Assembly: GCA_013399855.1 (NCBI GenBank)
Contig: VXAY01006718.1
Location: 199,194 to 263,193 of the forward strand
DNA length: 64,000 nucleotides
Source of the DNA: Oxyruncus cristatus
Taxonomy: Eukaryota > Chordata > Aves > Passeriformes > Cotingidae
Direction: 5' to 3'
Shown here: in pieces, positions 1-13,500 of the stretch
Numbering within the stretch: position 1 is the stretch's first letter
Layout: every line of letters begins with the position of its first letter
Made by a program: the position numbers and the translations under genes
The notes under the pieces: generated by a model
Told to the model about the DNA's origin: nothing
What the model saw: only the letters and a program-made list of their open reading frames with translations
The model's database searches: none

Positions 1-3000
1 ACTCTTGGGCATGAACAAATACCAGCATAAAATCTGTTGTGATGTTTCTTACACAGGGAAAATCAGGAACCTTTAACATTCTGCTTTTGCCATAGAAGCT
101 CAGAAGCTCTGTAAACAAGGCTAATGTGTCTGCATATTAGTGAGTAATAACTTTTTAATGTCATTCAGCCTACTATTTGCTGAATTGCCATAATTAGATG
201 TTGATAATCTGTTTTAGAGAGAAAAAAACCCCAAGCCCTTTCAGCGAAATGTCTGTCTGTCTTCACTACATTTAAAGTGTATTTTGGAAAATGGCAGTAT
301 GTATTATAAGAGCAACCTTATTTTTCTCTACCAACAAAAATCAGGGCATTGAAGAACAGATATAATATTATCACTCTGTACTTTCTACAGATGTACCATA
401 AGAAGTTACTGGCTTCTTCTGTCTTTTTTTCTTAGTGTGTTCTCACATTTGCATTCACCTTTTTCTTGCCCTCCTTTATTTCCAGACAGTCTTAATGATC
501 TTAATTACAATAAACCAGTGAAAGACATTCACTTAACCTGTTAAAAATACCTGATGCCACCTGACTTAATTCCAGACAAAATCTGAACATTTTGCATTTG
601 TTTTGTGACAGTTTTGTTATCTGTTTGCTGCCCACAAATCTACAATTCATCTTGCCTACAGAATTCTGTTGTTGTTGCTGTTTTTGTTGTTGTTGTTGTT
701 TTTGTTGTTCCCCTTTGTAAGTTTAACAAAGTAATCTCTACCAGACTTCTCCTGTGCAAACAAGGGCTTTGTAAAGACCCAGCCCTAAATCTAAATCTGT
801 AGAACTAGGTGGATTCAACAACGTATTTTATAATAATTGAAAGTCATTATTCAGTCCAGATTCCATGCATGGTACTATGTGAACATATCAATGAATTTGG
901 TATGAATATTTTATAAAATGGGAAACTATCTCTTGTGGATTTCCTGGACCAGTCCAAACCCCGTATCACTTCCCACCACAGGCAGGAGATACTCATCGTC
1001 CTTTTATGTCTTTAGAAGAGGAGTTTCTACGGTTTTGAAACATGGTTAGAAAGCTACACATGCTGGAAGGTATCTAAACAGAGGGGATAGAAGAGAATGG
1101 GACACAGAGATGGAAGAAAACAAAACTATGAAAGTGGAAAAAGTGAAGGGAGTGTTTTATTTATATATACCCTGAGTAGCCCATACGTGGCTTGGAAAGT
1201 CTACATTCCCTGCTCCTCTGTTTAGAGTTGGGTTTTCAGGCTTACTATAAATGACTGAACAGGCAGTTTTAATTATAGTAAAACATGACAACAGAAATGA
1301 ATCCTCATGGTTATCAGGTCACAAGACTGCATTGCTGTCCTCAGGGACTCAGTCGGCAAGGACTCAGATGCTTGTAAATAGTGCAGGTGTTGAAAACCAA
1401 TATGAGGTTATATAATTTCTTGACCAGAGAAATGCCAACACACGCCTTGTAGCATTGTGGTTTGTGACAGTACATTTCTGGTGGCAATTTACAAGCAAGG
1501 GAAGAGGTGTTTGATGTCACTACAGATGGCAACCTTTACATTTCATAGTCACTCATCACCATCTCAGGACGTGCTAGTTTTCAGACAGAAATAATAAGAC
1601 TATGAGAAAGGGGCCAACTGTGTTGCTAATTTTTTTAAGAAAAGATCCAAACAGTTCACGTGAATAATTTTTAACTCTTTATATATGAAATATTACTGTT
1701 ATTAGTTTCAATTTGTTAATTGTTCTCAAGTAACTAGGGATCTAAGTCCTAAAATCTGTATTTATTCCTTAATGGAATGACCAAAGTTTGACAGAAGAAT
1801 AGAAAAATGATGAATGACTTAATGATAAAGACCATCAGTCAAAGATAATTGGTATAAAAATAGTGGCATTTCTGTGATTGAGAAGTAATCCGTTGTCATA
1901 TGTCCATGAAGACAAAGATGAATGTCAAAAAATGCATACCAGTGACATAGGTTATTACCATTTCTCTGAACAGATTTTTGTACTATATTTTGTGGTTTCT
2001 GTTCACTGTAATTTCTTGCCCATGTTTAAAGCTGAAATAGTTCTCTAATCTAGTCAAAGTTGATATATTATGTAAGGTGATCCCTGGGACTAAGTTCAGT
2101 CATAAGAAATAGCAGATTTTACGAGGTGATTGAAAACATGCACAATACTTTCAGGGCAAGATTTTCAGAAACATTGTTTTGGTTTTTGTTTTAGTTTGCT
2201 TCTGAAACAATTTGTGTTTCTGTAGCGCTGCAGAAACATTACTTCTGTAATTGCTCACTCAAGCCTCTAAAATGTTACAATAATGTAATTTCATGATGAA
2301 ATGATAAGGCACTTCATTGAGATCGCACTGTTGCTGCAAGCTGTACTCATGTTCCTCTGTAACCCTGATTTATTGCCCTCCATATTCTCAGCAAGCATGA
2401 GCAAACATGAAATAGTTTTCTGTAATTATATAAAAAAAGAAATATAAACAGTGTTTCAAAACCTTCTATGGGATGGCAAGGTCAGCCACATGCCAGTGAA
2501 TAATTTCCTGAGCATCTGTTCGTTCTGGCTATCTCAGCGTCCAACAGTGCAGATACGGTATAAATAATAACGACAGCACCATTTATTGGGGTCTAAACCT
2601 GCAACTGTATATTTTGCAGAAGTCCTGCTGTAGGACATGAAAAGTCCTGCTGAAGGACACGGGAGTTTTGAAGAAAGAAATTTTGTGAGGCTGGGCTGTG
2701 GTTTTAGACCAATCATAAAATCAGTGTCCTGCTTGACCTTCACTGCAACAATGTGCAGGTACAGCCTGAAAACAGACATGGAGACACACAAAAGGAAAGA
2801 CAAAGAGTTAGCATATCCTGGAATAGGAAATGAGCTTTTCTCTTCAGAGATGGGGGGTTGAAATGTGATGGCTTCAACACTTGTCAGCTGTTAACAGCAC
2901 AATAAAAATTGGATAGGAGACCTCACTCCGATGGGTGACTTCTCAAGTAACTTTCCCAGGTTGTTTTAAATGTTCATAAAGGACATCAAGAAACCAAAGA

Positions 3001-5225
3001 CCTGTGAGTTCATACCCCCTTTTCACAGAATGAAGTGTCATGAATTTTATCCTGTAGTGACAGTAATTATTTTTTGAAATTTCTATTGTTTCTGGTGCGT
3101 CACATAAGAGAGACTTTACCTTGACAGGTTTTCTAGTGAGAGATCCAGTGTGTGTTCTCTTACAAATGCATATTTTCATAACACTGGGAGAAAAGCCTAA
3201 GTCAGACAGAAAGACTTGGTCCCTATTCAGGTTTTTTGTGGCTTCCTGGCAGCCATTGCTATGTCTGTCCAGGAGATGTAAACTCTCTATGCACACCAGC
3301 AGCACACAGTCCCTGTGTACAGCTGCCAGCACTGCCTTCCTAACCAGAGGCTGTGTCTCTGATGCTGTCTCAGCAAACAATGCTCTGAGCTATTTGGTGT
3401 CTTATAAAGGCTGTAATTTTACCAAGATAATTTAGTGGTGTGTCTGTTACAGGCTCAGTGAGCATCTAGGAGCTTCAGGGTACCTTTGTGGCTGAACGTC
3501 ATGGCAACATTTTCCACTAGAGAATGCAGGAGCCAGCACACCTCTGAGTCATTGGCAAGACACACACAGATGTGTCTGTGGTCCAAAACCAGGTTTGAGT
3601 CTGTTATTTGTCTAACCTTGTGCAGGAGAACGATAAGCTGCACAGGCAAAATGGGCTCAGTACCTCCCCGAGAGAAAAGAGGGATGGGTTTACAGCTAAG
3701 CAGACAAGCCTTTGATTATGACTGTTGCTGTGAAATCTGCCTTGTTCCACAATTCCATAAAGAAGTGCAGAAAGAGAAAAAAATAATAATAGAAATAGAA
3801 AGCTTCCCCATATTTCAATGTAACTAGTACTTAAAGTAAAGTAATGAATAGAAAAATGGATGTGTTTCAAAAGAATAAGAAAACTCACCTTGGTAATTGG
3901 AATGTTAAGGAGTGTCAGTTGTAATGAATAGATTTCATGAGAAAAGCTGAAGTACATTATGTGCTGTCTGATACTTCCCTAATCTTGTGCACTCCTGTCC
4001 CATCCTCTTCTGTTGTCTAATAAAAATTCATGATCACTTCCATGATGGGGTACTGTGTATAGTGTGATAATATGTTTAATTTAATTGTGACTAAGTTAAG
4101 TAGCATTTTTTCTCCGTGGTAACTCTGACTCTCCTTTTGTGTTGAGGGAAATATCAGAAACTAGACTCCATTGAACTGCTCTCCCCACATTTACGTCTAA
4201 TGAACACTGAGTGGAGAATTAATGTTACAGTTCCTTTCTCATTTTCGTTTATTTGTACGTGGATAAGAAAAAATATACATTAAATATAACCCCTTAAGTG
4301 CTTAAATCTTATTAGAAAGAATTTTTAAAAAAGGGCTAAAAAGAGTTGGTGCAACCTTCTGCTGTTGTCTTAAGTTCATGTCAGTGTTTGCTGTCTTACA
4401 ATAAAAGATAAGGCATGGATGGACAGCGAGGGTTTTAAGGGATGCCTTATGGGGCGTTGATTCTTTTTTTCAGCCTGGAGCAATGTAAATCAGTTATTGG
4501 ATCACTAAGACTGGTGATATTGATATATGTTGGTGTGGCTGGGGATGGGAGGTGTAGAGCCAGACATTGCTGGCAAAATGTGTTGTTGGCAGAGTGCAGC
4601 TGTATACATTGCTTCTGAAAAGCTAGCTTAAAACAGGTACTTGTCCCACATAAACAGAAACTTATTTGTCCCAGATTAGGCTGGGTTGGAGAGAGGGGAA
4701 TCCGTTTCTGAACTCTTAATGACTTCTTTGTCTTTTCTTGAAAGAATGAAAATATTTTAATCAGTTGCCCTAATGGAGGAAAAGCCAAAAACTCTTAAGC
4801 CCTGTGGGGAACCAGACAATATTTGAAGAAAATGTTGATTAAGACATTTTTGTCCTCATTTACACCATCTCCATCATGATCACCTAACATGTCTTTAAGG
4901 AAGATTTCTGCAGAGCACATTAGAACAAGATTGCTGCTGTGGTGGATAGAACTGTACCTGAGTCCATTTTCCCAGCTGCAGACTATACCTATGTTACTGG
5001 TGGTCTGTACAAGAGCAGTTATGTGACTGAAATTCCCAGTGTAGGGAAGACTTATACAAGAGAAACTATTGTTTGTGCAGCAATCCCACCTGGGTGTGAA
5101 CACAGGTAGTTTTTCATACACCTGCCTCAGTGAGTGTGAGACTGGAGCTCTGTTGTGTGGGATATTGAGAGACATTGTTGGAAAAATATCCCCTTTAAAA
5201 TTTATGGCAATAAAAAAAATACCCA
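1..5225. other. AT-rich region without a recognisable gene
   Basis: Unique-looking, AT-rich DNA. The longest open frames (2943-3380 minus, 145 codons; 4795-5226 minus, 143 codons) lack recognisable domains and exon-like borders that I could trust. No CR1, tRNA or rRNA seen. Confidence 0.7.
663..709 (+). repeat. (TTG)n microsatellite
   Basis: TTG/GTT triplets interrupted by CTG and T-runs. It gives rise to a short Val/Phe-rich open frame that is not a gene. Confidence 0.9.
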
Positions 5226-5568
5226 CAGAACTAAGAAAATAAAAATTAAGGAAATTTAATTACAACACGTGTTGGGTGCTCAGGTTCAAGATGTACCAAA
5301 AAGCACACTTTTCAATTCAAAAACCCCGCTTTTAAACATTTTCAAGGTCCAACCCTGTTCATGACACGGGGGGTACATTTCTCTTCTTCAGATTGGCTCT
5401 CCTGTGCCCCCTCCCATGCCAGGGGCAGGGTTTCAGGCAACATGGCAGCCCCCATTCTGGCCGCATGGTCCACCACGTGGCGAGGGGGGGCTGAGGGAAC
5501 TCTACTCTTAGTTAATATGCAATTGCCCCATTCCCGTACACTCAATCCCCAGCACACATCTCAGAACT
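5226..5568 (-). mobile_element. Possible solo LTR-like element (uncertain)
   Basis: A GC-richer block flanked by CAGAACT at both ends (5226-5232 and 5562-5568). On the minus strand it has a TATA-like TTTAAAAG at 5336-5329 and ATTAAA at 5260-5255, about 75 bases apart. This resembles a U3-R layout. Against it: the ends are not TG...CA, and I do not recognise the family. The direct repeat could be chance. Confidence 0.35.
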
Positions 5569-5569
5569 G

Positions 5570-6929
5570 AAATGTGTACCTTTCAATCTCCATGGAACGC
5601 CTACAGGTTAGTAATAAGGAAAAGAGATTTAAAATAGCTTTCTGTTCATATTCTGTGTTCATTTCATTTGCTTGTAATAAAACCGGTCTTTCATGTCTCA
5701 CAACATGATGCTATACCTTGAACTTCCTGTGTTAGGATTGGCAAAGACTCCTTGGTTCCCAAAACAACAACAAAAAAATAAAAGCTGTTCTTGGGAGTAA
5801 AGAAATCAGTCACTGAATATGTTGCGAATTAATGAAATAACCAGGACTCAAGGATGCTGTGTGTGCTCTATATAAATATTAATACAGCACTGATCTGTGT
5901 ATTACAAGCATCTTCCCAAGATTGATGGAAAGATCAGGTTTTCATTTATTGGGTTCTAGGTTTAAGGACATCAGACTTAATAAATAAATGATAACAAACT
6001 GCCATTGGACATATATTTTAGCAGTTGGCTTCAATGATGTACTAGCTCTGCTCTGATTGGCATAGGTGTAAATCTGCTCTGCAATAGTCTCAGAATCTTC
6101 CCTAGAGGAAAAAAAATATGAAAAGCAGAAATGAGATTGAATTTTGTGATTCTTCCTGCCCCATTTGTAGTTTCAAATGAAACTCTTGAAAGTAAACAAT
6201 TTGATCAGTTACTTACTTACCAGAACTGAAAAGACTTTCAGTGTGCACACTGATAATAAAGACATCTTTATTTTAACGTGTTAATCGTTCCCATACGAAT
6301 TTTCCAGGTTTGCTGAAATTGAAGTGTAGCTGAGAAGAGACCCCAAGATAAAAACATTAAAGGACAGAAAATCAATAACGTTATTTTTGCTTTGATATCA
6401 AAGTCTCCCCACTCTGTATTGCCCTGTTAAACAAGGTGGGGTTTTACATAACTTACATTTTGAAAACGCAGTTTCAAAATTCTGGCAAGTATGTGACATT
6501 TTTAAGAAATAAAAAAATGTTAAATCCTTGAATTGGTTTTGAACGAAAAATTTATTTGCACATGGCAAAAGTAACTAGAGAGGTGAAATACAGACCTAAC
6601 TACACCCCAACGAATACTTAAGATGCGAACTTTCAAAACCATGATTCAAAAGTATCTTTTGAAAATGAAAAAAATCAAAAATTCAAAACCAAAGCCCCCT
6701 CCCCCAACCAACCAATACCCCTCAACAACAACAACAAGAACAACTTTACGCATACATTATGCAAACAGCTTCAAGTTTATCTATGTAGTTGCTGGAACAG
6801 GCAAACAAAAACAAATTATAAAAATAAATAACAAGTGCATTGAGGTGGGTTTTTTTGCTTCCACTGGAAGAGTCGATCTTTAGCACAACATGCCAGTTGT
6901 TGGATGCAGTAAGACCATTCCAGGACGCA
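5570..6929. other. AT-rich non-coding stretch
   Basis: No gene seen. The segment at about 6800-6880 shares a short block with the EGF-CFC 3' UTR (see findings). Confidence 0.7.
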
Positions 6930-7210
6930 CAGGAATGGGGCGTTTTGCACCTCTCTTTCAGTTTGCAGGAAACGTGGCATGCCCGGCCCTGTGACCCTCC
7001 CAGCAGGGACAGGTAACCAGTCCCCTGGAGCTCCATGTGCAAACTGTTCTGCCCGTGAACCCACCACGGGTTTGTTTCGTTCTGTCGCTCCTCAGAGGAG
7101 CTGCCCAGGCGGGAGCACCGGTGGGCAGGAAGCAGACAAGGCTTTATGCCAAAGGCTCAGTCTTTCAGACTTGTGTCCAACCTGCGCGGAGTCCAGGGGA
7201 TTTTTTTCTT
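6930..7210. promoter_or_regulatory. Isolated CpG-rich patch
   Basis: Roughly a dozen CpGs in under 300 bases, between AT-rich flanks. It includes CGTGGCATGCCCGGCCC, an inverted repeat CCCGTG...CACGGG (7052-7070) and GGCGGGAGCACCGG. Short open frames exist on both strands with no recognisable protein. It could be an unannotated promoter, a non-coding exon or a GC-rich repeat remnant. Confidence 0.35.
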
Positions 7211-8033
7211 TTTAATTTTATTTTTTGGTGAGACCTTCAGAAACAAACCCCCTTCCATTTCAATAGCTTCAAATTAGGCAGAAACAGGAATGATTTTCCC
7301 GTGTTGTTTCAAGTTCTTTACTGCTCTAAACTACGTCCTTTAAGCCCTCCCAGAAAATACTTCAGCTGAACAGGCAGTGATGGAGAGTCCTTAAAGACAG
7401 TGTTCACAGTTTTGAAAGAGCACCGAACAGCAGCACTCAGAACGTTTTAGAAATGACTGATGAGATTTTATGGTGCTTAGCAGGGAAAATATCTGAGTAT
7501 TCATATGTAAATCTCAGATATTCACCAGAATGTTGCATTTTAAGTACTGCTATATTTTTCTTTGCGCATATGGAGTAAGTAGCTGGAGGTAATGTTCCCT
7601 CTAGAGACTCTGAAATTTGTTTTAATGTGAAACAAAAATGTCAGAGTACTAAAGCTCTCAGGCTTTTTTTTTTTTTTCCCCTTTGTAAGGAAAGTTCTCA
7701 AAGGAACATGGATAGAAAAATTAATTCTAGAGGGATTAACAAAATCCAATTAACCTGGTAAAACCAATACCTAAATTAGCAAATTTACTAATCAGAGTGT
7801 TGTGGGTTTTTTGTTTGCATAATTCTTGCATTAATAGCTTAACATGGTAAATGTTTAACAAAGAAGAGCCCTCTTTGTCACTCACAAACATAGATAAGTT
7901 CATGCATATAGAAGACTTTTATTTAAATTCAAGAGCCTCTGGAAGAAGTTCAGCATAGTAACTCATGAATCAAATTTGTTCAACATCACTTCATTTGGAT
8001 ATAGAGAGTCAGTGGTTTTGTATTTTAGCATAT

Positions 8034-8095
8034 TGTGTGTGTATCTATATTTTTTTCATATGTATACGTGTATGTATGAACACACACATATACTC
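8034..8095 (+). repeat. TG/TA-rich low-complexity tract
   Basis: A TGTGTGTGTAT start, a short T-run, then TATGTATACGTGTATGTATG and ACACACACATATAC, an imperfect self-complementary purine/pyrimidine-alternating tract. Confidence 0.75.
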
Positions 8096-9104
8096 ATCAG
8101 ATCTGGTTCTTAAATTTCTGGTAGATAATTTCAGATAAATTAGAATTATTCACTACTGAAAGTAGGAATACTGAAGTGTTCTCCATTTACTTTCCATCAA
8201 AGTGTAAGTTTCAAACTTTGGGCAAAGCTACAAACTCCTAATATTATTAATCCAAACCTTTCAAGCCTCACAGTGAATTTAATGTGAAAACAATCTACTA
8301 AAAATCCCCCAAACCTCTACTTTTGAAGCTGCCACAGTAAATAGGAACTATAAATAATCGTCCTGCATATGCCTCAAATCTCGACCTAAAGGGGAGAAGA
8401 AGCGCAGAAGACACTGCGGGGGTTTTTTTCTGTAGGGCAGAAGAGACTGCAGTTGTTTTTCCAGAGTCTCTCCACTACTATGACAGGTCCAATGTCATTG
8501 TTCCTATTGCAGAACAGACTTGGCAGCTGGTAAAACCTAAGGTAGTTAGTGACAGGCTCGTCTTCCCTGGGACTGGTGCTGGCTAGCACAGCCTGTCCTC
8601 ACAGCTCCAAGAAGCTTCATGCCACCCACACCCAGCAACCGCAAACCCCATCTGCCTCCCTCTAATTTGCCCCAGGCCACACCTCTGCTCTTTGCTCTGG
8701 GGAGATGTAAGTGCCACTTCTGTAGCAGTTATAACTTTCCATGATATTAGTGCTCAGTGTCAGGGCCACCTGGTTATGGGCAGGTGGAGTGGAGGGGTGG
8801 GAGGAATTCAAGTCCATTTATGACTTTGATGCAGCTGAAAGGGAACCCCACAAAGTGTATGCCAATGTTTCAGGCAGGTGAACTGACTCAGAGATACTCA
8901 ATCAAGAATGGACAGCTGGGTGCTGACTCATGGACTTCCTTTATACGTGGTGTGCTGCGTCTCTCACCACAGCCATCTTTCAGGCCATGAGGAAAACGGG
9001 AAGGATCCCATGGATGCACTGACAGAGCAGGGGGCTGTCCTTGGTCCACCCCCTGTGCCTCACCACACCACTGAATCTTCCGTGCTAAGAAATAACAGCA
9101 ATTA

Positions 9105-9132
9105 CAATAATAATGATGATGATAATAATAAC
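9105..9132 (+). repeat. (AAT/GAT)n microsatellite
   Basis: ACAATAATAATGATGATGATAATAATAACC, a short imperfect trinucleotide tract. It encodes only Asn/Asp runs in a spurious frame. Confidence 0.85.
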
Positions 9133-10507
9133 CTAGGACGTGGAATTACATGTTTTGAAAGTAAGCTTGTTACTGTATTTGAGATGAAAAAGATCCACTG
9201 GTCTCATTTTTCACCTCCTATGTTTATTGTGTTCCCAAAAATACTTTGGATGGATGCAAAAAATCCCCAGGAAACAGGTTCCTCCATTTTGGCACCTGTG
9301 CTTGCTTAGAGGCTACAGCCAGAAATAAGCAGTTACTGCAGTCAATTTGCTCAGCAAATAAGGCACCTCCTTTAGCTGCAGACAGACAGGCCACCAATTT
9401 AGTCTTGATGCTTTTATAATTTGTTTTGGTTGTCTATTGCAAAGATTCTACAGTTATTCTGACTTGTTAGCACATGCAAAAGGTCAAAAACTAAATTAAG
9501 CAGCATTCTCATAACTTTTAATTAATCTTTCATTAACAGATACAGTTGCCTTCAGGCTTTTGTTGTTCCTGTGCTTAATCAGAGATTGAAGTTTGTAGAG
9601 GTACTCATTCAAGGATTTGACCTTTCATATGTTCTTTAAAAGTTACTTTCTTTGATCTAGTTTTCTGGCTACCAAGTCTTGAAAAGACATGCAAACCCTG
9701 GTGTCTGAACAGACGACTACAGCTCTCAATAACATTCATTCTGGGAGAAACGGGTCTGGATTCTCAATAAAAGGGAGCAAGTAAGAAAATGGCACCAAGA
9801 AGGAAACACTCTTTACTAGTGATGTTTTGGAAGATGGTTCCAGGTACTGAAGAGAGACAAATGTCATATGTATCTAGGGAACAGGCGCTGCATATGTGTC
9901 TGCTGCTGAATCTGGTAAACACACATCTTACTTCAAATCAGTTCTTTATACTCCCCAATGGGAGCTGGGGGAAATGAGGGAACATAAAAGGAAATAGCTC
10001 TCCCTGAATAAGCCCTGAAGCAGGGCAATAGCTTTCAGCATAGATCCTTTCATAGTCCCGTGGCAAATAAGCGCTCAGCTGAGGTAACAGCACCGCGAGC
10101 AGGCTAAGGGAAACATCGCTATCACTACCTTCTGTTTTTTCCTCTGGGAACTTAGAATTAAACATTCAGAATTTTGGAAATTCCCTTTTCCCCCAGTGAG
10201 GGGAAGTGGAGAATTTATAGGTGGCAATAACCAGTGCTGCTGACACATGTCCAAAGGCACTAGGCACCGACCAGGGGCATTTTGAGATTGGCATTTTGGG
10301 CTACATGTATGAAATACAGACAGCTGTTCTTTACCACATCAGCTTCTTGAGTCTGAAGCTGCCCTTACATCTCAAAATCAGCACCTCAAGGTGAAGTGTT
10401 CTTCTGATCAGGTACCACCTAGTGCTTACTTGGCCATGCAGTATGAAGTTCTTGAATCAGCTGTGAAGTGGAGGGAATTTGTCACAAGCTTCTGAACTCC
10501 CCCTCTA

Positions 10508-10548
10508 CATTTGTTTGTTTGTTTGGTTGGTTTTTTGTTTTTTTTTTA
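10508..10548 (+). repeat. T/G-rich low-complexity tract
   Basis: TTTGTTTGTTTGG repeats followed by a T-run. Similar tracts occur near 33.0, 38.9 and 42.36 kb. Confidence 0.75.
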
Positions 10549-13500
10549 ATCATCAGCCCTTTCTAACTTTCAGCACCAATTTTCAAAAGCAATGAAATCA
10601 TGAAGTGCCACTTCCCATTTTTTCTGTAGGACCAACATATTTCAAGTAATCCAGCGGCTATTTTAGCCGGCATTTTCGAGGACATCAGGAGCGTAGCAGA
10701 GTGCCCCCAGTTCATGAAAGGCTAGCTAAGGAACTTGCCGATGGCTGCTTGCACACTTATCAGCCTTCACAGGTTCAAGGACTCCGCGCTATTTGCTGAG
10801 GAAGCCGCACTGTGGTGTCAAGGTCCTTTGCACGGGGGCTGCATATTTGCATTAATATGTAGGGCTTTTGTTTGGCTGTTTGGTTTTGGCTAATGTACCT
10901 ATCAGCATGTACCAACACCACTCTATCATGACCTTCCTGCCCTTTTCCCCCTCTAAGAAACATCTTCACAGTGGATGTGGAAAATCAGCTTATATACTCG
11001 TGTGATGAACTATTTCCCATGTGTTAACTCAATAAAAGGTAAGATGTGAGAAGGGTTCCTCTTTTTCCTCTTGGAACAGGGGTTATTAATTTCTTTAAGA
11101 GAAACATTTAAAGATGTGCTCCTGTTTTTTTTCTGGTTTGGGGAATTGTTGCATTTTTCCCCCCTTTGCACCTTTTAAACATATAAATTGAAAAGGGGCA
11201 GCGACATTCTTGGGAATTAAAACACAAGATTAACATATGACACTACTTAGCTAACCTGCCAGCATAAAATTATTTCTTATTAAACTAATGAGCACCAAAG
11301 CTTTAATTTTGGAAAGTGATACAGAAGCTCATGTGTGTTTTAGTTCTTACCTTAGCTGTTTTTCTTTCTGCTTCACAGTTTAATCCAGCATTGTTACATA
11401 GGTTCAGGAGATGGAATGGTAAAATAAAAGACACCGGAGTGTCTAAATCCTTAATTTTTTTATTTGCGTGAAGGGATCACGACACACACTATGGCTCCTG
11501 AGCAGGCAGCAAGTAGACACCATAAAGAGATTCTGCTTGCTCTGAAAACTCGTATGGATGTCCTGCATCCTTCATCATGCAAGGGGGCGTGGATCTCTGA
11601 AGAAGCCAGAGAGCAACACTGCTGAAAATCCTAACCCTGCAAACATGAGAACAACGTCACTCAAAAGAGTAACCCCTTTCATGCTTGAAGATGTCTGAAA
11701 ATTCAGACAGCAGTTAATTTATTGCTAGTTATCTACAGAAGGGGATGGAACAGTCCTTAGTATTTTCTTTGCTTGATAGAGCTACTACCAATTACAAACA
11801 ATAACAAACCCAGCAAGAATAAAACCAACAAACAAAGAACCCCCATCTGAACACAAAACAAGAAATAAAGGTTATGTCTTACTAGTTTCAAACTGGTGTA
11901 TTCATGAAGGCATTGGTGCACTTAAAAGAACTCTGCAATGCAAATATAAAGATATGTGAACAATTAATTCAAATAACAAAAAACCTTATTAAATTATGGC
12001 ATGAAGTTAGTGAAATGTAATTAAAACTATAGTTTTGGAACATATGTGGGGAAGGGAAGTGAGCCATTGTCTGTGGACAACACAAATATTATGGGAAAAG
12101 TGATTTGCTCCCCTGTTTGTAAGTAACTATGAAAAAAAGAAGTGTGAAGGTACAATATACAAGAATTTAAGAATGTAAAGAAAATGGACAGATTTTTTTT
12201 TTTCTGTAAGCAGTATCAAACATTTAAAAACCTGCAATTTTATTATTCTAGAAAACTATTTTCTTGCCTAAAAAACTTCACATGGTTTCTCTCTGGTCTG
12301 CCTGTATTTCAACCCTTTCTTTGTACATGAAATTCCTCCACCATAACTTTACACTGCTAGGTACACAAAAAAGAATCAGTTTGACAGGGAAGTTTTAGTG
12401 AAATATAGAAATGAAAGTGAAGTCAACTCTCTGCTTATCATCCAAGAAAAAAATGGTCTATTTCACTCCCTGAGCTTTAACGTTGTACTCCCTGCGGCAA
12501 GTCATTTACAGATGATCAACACCTTTCTACTCTTGGCTCTCATTTCCCTATTCGAACTCTCTTCATTAACCCAGCAATTTGCAATGGCATTTGGTGGTGG
12601 ATTTATCACAGGACCTGCCCTAAATTGGTCTCTGGGGGCAACAGAGCCGCAAGTAAATTGAATTTCCCATGTGAAAGCCTCTTTTTCTTTTTTCCCTTTT
12701 TCCTTTTCTCTTGTCTTAAAATGCAGTATCATTGCCATGACTCAGTTCTGGTTAATGACATAAATATAGAGCTAGATGATCAACATACTATAATCTCTAG
12801 AATAAATCACGAGTCGATTTGAAAGGTAATATTTTATACTCAATTCTCTTTTAGAAATTTCTATTTCCTATATGGCTTTTCTGTTTAGAGCACATTTTTT
12901 ATGTTATGTGCAATATTTTTAAGATTGGTTTATTTTTGCTTGAGAATATTAGGGTCTAAATATTACTGTTCTGGGAGGTGTGAAAAGGAATTTTGAATCT
13001 AGTCTATTATGACCTAATCTTAAACCAAAACGACATTAGGTGCCAGAATTTACCTTGCTTTAGCTAAACAAATGTCACTAAGCCAGTGCAAGTATGTGTG
13101 GAAACAGTCATGATGAAAACCATTACCCTTCTGGATATTTACATGCCTCAGAGGTTATGCCTTTCATGTTTCATTTGCAGTAATGCCAAGTCTCCACCTT
13201 TTTGAAATGACTGGTTGACCTCACCATAAAGCTTCCTTCAAACAGCTGGCTAAGGCCTGAGCCTTTGGTCTTAACTTTGTATGTAATCTGATTCTTGATA
13301 CTGCTTTCCCTCCCCCCAGCCCCCCTTCCCGGGTCACTTTTCCAAACCGTTCAGCACCCACCAAGTATTTACTGACTGAAGAACAGGATTGTTATGTGAT
13401 CCTGTGGTACCAGGAGTTCAGGTTAACAGTAGATTGACATACAAGGCAAAGGGCCCATGGGCTTTGTGAACAGGAAATGGTTTTTGTAAGGTATGCAAAA

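Noticed and set aside
7037..7231. Protein-coding exon in the CpG-rich patch
   Set aside because: Open frames exist on both strands, as expected in GC-rich DNA. None resembles a known protein and none has convincing borders.
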